Assembly: GCA_016649615.1 (NCBI GenBank)
Contig: JAENXK010000008.1
Coordinates: forward strand, 1-39,185
DNA: 39,185 nt
Source of the DNA: Thermoleophilia bacterium
GTDB lineage: Bacteria > Actinomycetota > Thermoleophilia > Solirubrobacterales > 70-9
Direction: 5' to 3'
The translations under genes and the position numbers were made by a program. Of this stretch, positions 36,089-39,185 are shown piece by piece. The notes beneath the pieces are model-generated. The model was not told where the DNA came from and made no database searches. It saw only the letters and a program-made list of their open reading frames with translations. Numbering within the stretch: the stretch's first letter is position 1; each line of letters begins with the position of its first letter.

Positions 36089-36837
36089 GCGAAGGTCGGC
36101 CCCGGCGCAGCCGCCCCGGAATCGGTCAGGGCGCCGTCCCGGAGCATTCTGCCGGTCTTGCCGGGAACCACAACCCTGACCGGCAGGCAGCGCCGGCCGG
36201 AGTGGTCCTGCCAGGTCCTGGCCAGTGTGCCCAGGTCCGAAATCTCCGGTCCCGCAACCTGCTCGGTCCGGTTGAGCGGCCCGTCTTCGGCGATCTCGAC
36301 CAGACGCCGGACCACCCCGGCCGCGGCGATCGGCTGAAGCGGGATCGGGCCGCGGGGCGAGATCCGGTACCTGGCCAGCCCGCCGAAGGCCGAGGCCAGC
36401 AGGTCGTGGAACTGGGTCGCCTTGATCAGGCTCCACCCGATCGGGGCTTCCCGGATCACCTGCTCCTGGGCGGTCTTCGCCCGGTAGTAGCCGAACCCGA
36501 TCTTTTCGCAGCCGACGATCGAGACTCCGATGTAATGCCCGACCTCCGACTGCCTGCACTGTTCGATCAGGCCGGAGGTTCCTTCGACCAGAACCTCGAT
36601 CGGAGACCTCACGGTGTTGGCCGCGTCGACCACCACGTCCACCCCGGCCAGGGCCTCCTCGAGGCCGGCACCGGTGCGCAGGTCGGCCACCCGGTGCGCG
36701 ACTCCGGGCACCGGGGAATCCGGTCGGTGACGCGACACGGCAGTGGTCTCGAAGCCGGCAGCCACCATCTGGACGCACGTTTCTCGCCCCAGCGAGCCGG
36801 TTCCGCCGACCACGACCGCTTTCCTGTCCGTTGACAT
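36049..36837 (-). CDS. NAD(P)-binding atypical SDR protein (NmrA-like)
   Basis: The 262-residue product has a Rossmann N-terminus, VVVGGTGSLGRE (GGTGSLG at residues 11-17), and the segment YYRAKTAQEQVI resembling the YxxxK pair of extended SDR proteins. Members act as oxidoreductases or redox sensors; no substrate can be named. The ATG at 36837 was chosen because the Rossmann motif starts 8 residues later; the frame runs 16 codons further up to 36885. On the minus strand GATCAT ends 6 nt before the chosen ATG, a relaxed leaderless -10. It converges on the NTF2-like gene. Confidence 0.85.
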   Translation of the reverse strand: MSTDRKAVVVGGTGSLGRETCVQMVAAGFETTAVSRHRPDSPVPGVAHRVADLRTGAGLEEALAGVDVVVDAANTVRSPIEVLVEGTSGLIEQCRQSEVGHYIGVSIVGCEKIGFGYYRAKTAQEQVIREAPIGWSLIKATQFHDLLASAFGGLARYRISPRGPIPLQPIAAAGVVRRLVEIAEDGPLNRTEQVAGPEISDLGTLARTWQDHSGRRCLPVRVVVPGKTGRMLRDGALTDSGAAAPGPTFAQWLKSGTSPPSA

Positions 36838-36886
36838 CGGCACATGATCCCAGTTTCCGGCCGGGTTCCCGACGGCGGACATCATC

Positions 36887-36892
36887 TACCCT
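36887..36892 (+). promoter_or_regulatory. -10 box for leaderless prfB
   Basis: TACCCT is followed by six bases (GCCTCC) and the prfB ATG. There is no Shine-Dalgarno sequence. The region also lies upstream of the divergent NmrA-like gene. Confidence 0.55.
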
Positions 36893-36898
36893 GCCTCC

Positions 36899-38002
36899 AT
36901 GGCCGATGCCGTCAATCTGGAAACCGTTCCCGCGCGTCTGGCCGCCGTCCAGGAGCACCTGGTCCGGCTGGAGGCCTACCTCGACCCGGCCGCGCTCGAG
37001 GACGAGATCGGGCGGCTCGAAGCCGAGATGCAGAAACCGGGATTCTGGGACGACCAGGACGGCGCGGCGGCGGTCTCGGCCGAGCACTCGCGCACTCAGC
37101 GCAAGCTGGACGCCTTCCGGTCACTGTCTTCGGAGTCCGGTGACCTGTCCGAGATGGCCGAGATGGCCGAAACCGACCAGGAGATGGCGGTGGAGCTGGG
37201 CGAGCAGCTCGAATCGATCGAGTCGAGGCTCGATGCGCTCGAGGAGGCCCGGCTGTTCAGTGGGACCTATGACGGGGGCGATGCGATCGTGACTGTCCAT
37301 GCCGGGGCCGGCGGCACCGACTCCCAGGACTGGGCCGAGATCCTGCTGCGGATGTATCTGCGTTGGGCCGAGCGACGGGGGTTTTCGGTCGAGATGAAAG
37401 AGGCTTCCGAGGGCGACGAGGCCGGCCTCAAGTCGGCGACCTTCATGCTCCGGGGGGAGAACGCTTACGGTCTGATCGCGGCGGAGCGGGGGGTGCACCG
37501 CCTGGTCCGGATTTCCCCGTTTGATTCGTCGGCCCGTCGCCACACCAGTTTTGCCCAGGTGGACGTGGCGCCGAAGGTCGACGAGAACGTCGATGTCGAA
37601 ATTGATGACAGCGATCTCCGGATCGACACATACAGGGCCTCCGGGGCCGGCGGTCAGCATGTCAACAAGACCGATTCGGCCGTGCGGATCACCCACCAAC
37701 CGACCGGGGTCGTCGTCCAGTGCCAGAACGAGCGTTCCCAGACTCAGAACAAGGCGGTCGCGATGCAGATGCTGCGCTCGAAGCTGATTGAACTGGAAGA
37801 GCGCAAGCGGGCGGAGGTCGTGAACCAGGAGCGGGGCGAGGTCAAGGACGTGGCCTGGGGATCGCAGATCCGCAGCTACGTGCTCCATCCATACACCATG
37901 GTCAAGGACCACCGGACCGAGTTCGAAGTCGGTGATGTCCAACGGGTCCTCGACGGTGATATCGACGATTTCGTCCGCGAGTACCTCAACCGCACGGCCT
38001 GA
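36899..38002 (+). CDS. prfB: Peptide chain release factor 2
   Basis: RF2 recognises UAA and UGA codons. The 367-residue product has the stop-codon-reading SPF motif at 206-208 (RISPFDSS) and the catalytic GGQ at 251-253 (SGAGGQHVNKTDSAVR). The frame is continuous: there is no early in-frame UGA or CUUUGA slip site, so the programmed frameshift that autoregulates RF2 in many bacteria is absent. TACCCT 6 nt before the ATG suggests a leaderless mRNA. Its last 17 bp overlap the convergent alkyltransferase gene. Confidence 0.97.
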   Translation: MADAVNLETVPARLAAVQEHLVRLEAYLDPAALEDEIGRLEAEMQKPGFWDDQDGAAAVSAEHSRTQRKLDAFRSLSSESGDLSEMAEMAETDQEMAVELGEQLESIESRLDALEEARLFSGTYDGGDAIVTVHAGAGGTDSQDWAEILLRMYLRWAERRGFSVEMKEASEGDEAGLKSATFMLRGENAYGLIAAERGVHRLVRISPFDSSARRHTSFAQVDVAPKVDENVDVEIDDSDLRIDTYRASGAGGQHVNKTDSAVRITHQPTGVVVQCQNERSQTQNKAVAMQMLRSKLIELEERKRAEVVNQERGEVKDVAWGSQIRSYVLHPYTMVKDHRTEFEVGDVQRVLDGDIDDFVREYLNRTA

Positions 38003-38525
38003 TCCCGTCTGATTCGAGCGCCAACAGGCCCCGCTTGAGTTCCCTGCCCTCACTTCCCCGGCCGTAGTCACCGGGATCACCGTCGCCGCGGATCACGCGG
38101 TGACAGGGAACGATCAGGGCGACCGGGTTTCTGGAAAGAGCGGAACCGGCGGCCCGGTGGGCCCCCGGGCTGCCGGCCTCGATCGCGATCTCGCCGTAAC
38201 TCCTCGTTTCCCCGTAGGGGATGTCCACGGTGGCCTGAAGCACCCGTCGGGTGAATCCCGCGACCAGGCGCCAGTCGACGTCGACTTCTATCGCGATCGA
38301 CTCTCCCTCGAGGAAGCTGTCGACCGCTTCGATGGCCCTGTCGATCGTGCCCTCGGCCCGGCTGCCGGCTTCGCCGGGGACCAGTCCTGACGAGCGGGCG
38401 ACCTCCGCGACCAGTTCGTCGGGGTCGGGGGCGGGGAGGTCCAGCCGGATGATCCCGCCGCCGGTGGCGGCGATCACCGCCGGTCCGAGTCGGGTGTCGA
38501 AGATCGTGTGGCTGAAAGGGGTCAT
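37986..38525 (-). CDS. ogt: Methylated-DNA-protein-cysteine methyltransferase
   Basis: This suicide enzyme removes alkyl groups from O6-alkylguanine in DNA, transferring them to its own cysteine. The 179-residue product has the acceptor C141 in VPCHRVIRG, the helix-turn-helix region with the arginine finger (IPYGETRSYGEIA), and SALSRNPVALIVPC. The N-terminal domain is short and has no AdaA zinc site. GGAG precedes the ATG (38525) by four bases, a tight Shine-Dalgarno spacing. A minus-strand TATCGT about 40 nt upstream could be its -10, back to back with the nadC promoter. Confidence 0.94.
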   Translation of the reverse strand: MTPFSHTIFDTRLGPAVIAATGGGIIRLDLPAPDPDELVAEVARSSGLVPGEAGSRAEGTIDRAIEAVDSFLEGESIAIEVDVDWRLVAGFTRRVLQATVDIPYGETRSYGEIAIEAGSPGAHRAAGSALSRNPVALIVPCHRVIRGDGDPGDYGRGSEGRELKRGLLALESDGIRPCG

Positions 38526-38580
38526 GGTACTCCGGCCGCCGAAAGTGGCCGGTGACCAGACGATACGACCCCGGGGCGCT

Positions 38581-38586
38581 TAGGCT
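38581..38586 (+). promoter_or_regulatory. -10 box for leaderless nadC
   Basis: TAGGCT is followed by six bases (TCGTGC) and the nadC ATG. The hexamer is identical to the one at 8171. No Shine-Dalgarno sequence is present. Confidence 0.6.
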
Positions 38587-38592
38587 TCGTGC

Positions 38593-39185
38593 ATGGGCCG
38601 ACTGTCGACCGAAGCCACGGAACTGATCCGGGCAGCGCTTGAGGAAGACCTCGGCAGCGGAGACGTGACCGCTGAGGCCACGGTTCCGGTGGAGGTCGAG
38701 GCTCAGGCGCGCATAGTCCAGAAAGAGCCAGGGGTGATCTACGGTCTCGACCTGGTCCAGGAGGTCTTTCGTCAGGTCGGCATCGGGGACCTCGACCGCA
38801 CGGTGATCGAAGGCCACTGGCACGAACGGGTGCCCCGCGACGTGGCCTTCGTCAACGGCCCTGCCCGGGCGCTGCTGGCCGGTGAGCGGGTCGCACTCAA
38901 CTTTCTCGGTCACCTTTCAGGAATCGCGACACTGACCGCGCAGTTCGTCAACGCGGTGGCCGGGACCGGAACCCGGATACTCGACACCCGCAAGACGACC
39001 CCGGGCCTGCGGATTCTCGAGAAACAGGCCGTCTCGTGGGGCGGGGGCCTGAACCACCGGTTCGGCCTGTTCGACGCCGTCCTGATCAAGGAAAACCACA
39101 TCGCGATGGCCGGGGGCCTGGCCGAGGCGGTGGCCGCCTGCCGCCGGGGCGGCCGCGGGATGATGATCGAGGTCGAGGCCGAAGA
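38593..39185 (+). CDS. nadC: Quinolinate phosphoribosyltransferase, 3' partial
   Basis: NadC converts quinolinate and PRPP to nicotinate mononucleotide in de novo NAD synthesis. The frame is open from the ATG at 38593 to the window edge, 197 residues of about 280. Family blocks are visible: LEEDLGSGDVTAEAT near the start, NFLGHLSGIAT, the PRPP/quinolinate-binding ILDTRKTTPGLR, and GGGLNHRFGLFDAVLIKENH. The window ends before the catalytic C-terminal barrel strands. It probably forms an operon with other nad genes outside the window (inference). Confidence 0.95.
   Translation, partial: MGRLSTEATELIRAALEEDLGSGDVTAEATVPVEVEAQARIVQKEPGVIYGLDLVQEVFRQVGIGDLDRTVIEGHWHERVPRDVAFVNGPARALLAGERVALNFLGHLSGIATLTAQFVNAVAGTGTRILDTRKTTPGLRILEKQAVSWGGGLNHRFGLFDAVLIKENHIAMAGGLAEAVAACRRGGRGMMIEVEAE

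Noticed and set aside
35564-37087. 507-codon minus-strand frame opposite the NTF2-like gene and prfB start
   Set aside because: Composition is Arg/Gly-rich and repetitive, it overlaps the NmrA-like gene in another frame on the same strand, and no domain is visible.
36899-37100. Programmed frameshift in prfB
   Set aside because: The frame is continuous from the ATG and no early UGA or slippery CUUUGA site is found.

Overview
This window is a high-GC, gene-dense, mostly plus-strand stretch of a bacterial chromosome. Gene order and protein types point to a deep-branching actinobacterium, possibly Thermoleophilia/Solirubrobacterales (inference). The order rpmE, prfA, prmC, threonylcarbamoyl-AMP synthase, wecA-like gene, atpI-like gene, atpB-E-F-H-A-G-D-C matches the mycobacterial chromosome. 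A block of four genes (lysyl-oxidase-like, MMPL transporter, glyA, DUF354) sits inside it.

Layout. Positions 1-2796 hold an electron-transfer-flavoprotein pair: the end of ETF alpha, a hairpin terminator, then ETF:quinone oxidoreductase. After a short intergenic region with one possible small minus-strand gene come ribosomal protein L31, a DUF1385 membrane protein, release factor 1, its methyltransferase PrmC and a TsaC/Sua5 enzyme (3307-7218). Next are a secreted lysyl-oxidase-like protein on the minus strand, a divergent MMPL transporter preceded by a possible small ORF, serine hydroxymethyltransferase, a DUF354 protein and a WecA/TagO-type phosphoglycosyltransferase ending at a clear intrinsic terminator (7296-14258). 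The complete F1Fo ATP synthase operon follows (14383-21658). Closely packed behind it is a six-gene run (M20 hydrolase, LCP ligase, UDP-glucose dehydrogenase, nucleotidyltransferase, PGI/PMI isomerase, second nucleotidyltransferase; to 29353) that appears devoted to activated sugars and to attaching glycopolymers to the cell wall.

The last part holds a glutaredoxin-like protein and a hydrolase-adenylate cyclase fusion on the minus strand, then comF, a short hibernation factor, secA, an NTF2-like protein, a convergent NAD(P)-binding protein, prfB, a convergent DNA alkyltransferase and the start of nadC.

The strongest window-wide signal is regulatory. Many genes that lack a Shine-Dalgarno sequence have a TANNNT hexamer ending exactly 6-7 nt before the start codon, as expected of leaderless transcripts. 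The same rule predicts a 46-codon ORF ahead of the MMPL transporter. Other notable points are an ETF:quinone oxidoreductase lacking one usual iron-sulfur cysteine, an M20 gene whose conserved N-terminus has no ordinary start codon, a large LCP protein with an acidic repeat tail and an unrecognised C-terminal domain, and a 17-bp palindrome at the cyclase promoter. No mobile element, CRISPR array, tRNA or rRNA was seen. I see no clear undescribed multi-gene system; the best candidate is the envelope-sugar operon behind atpC.
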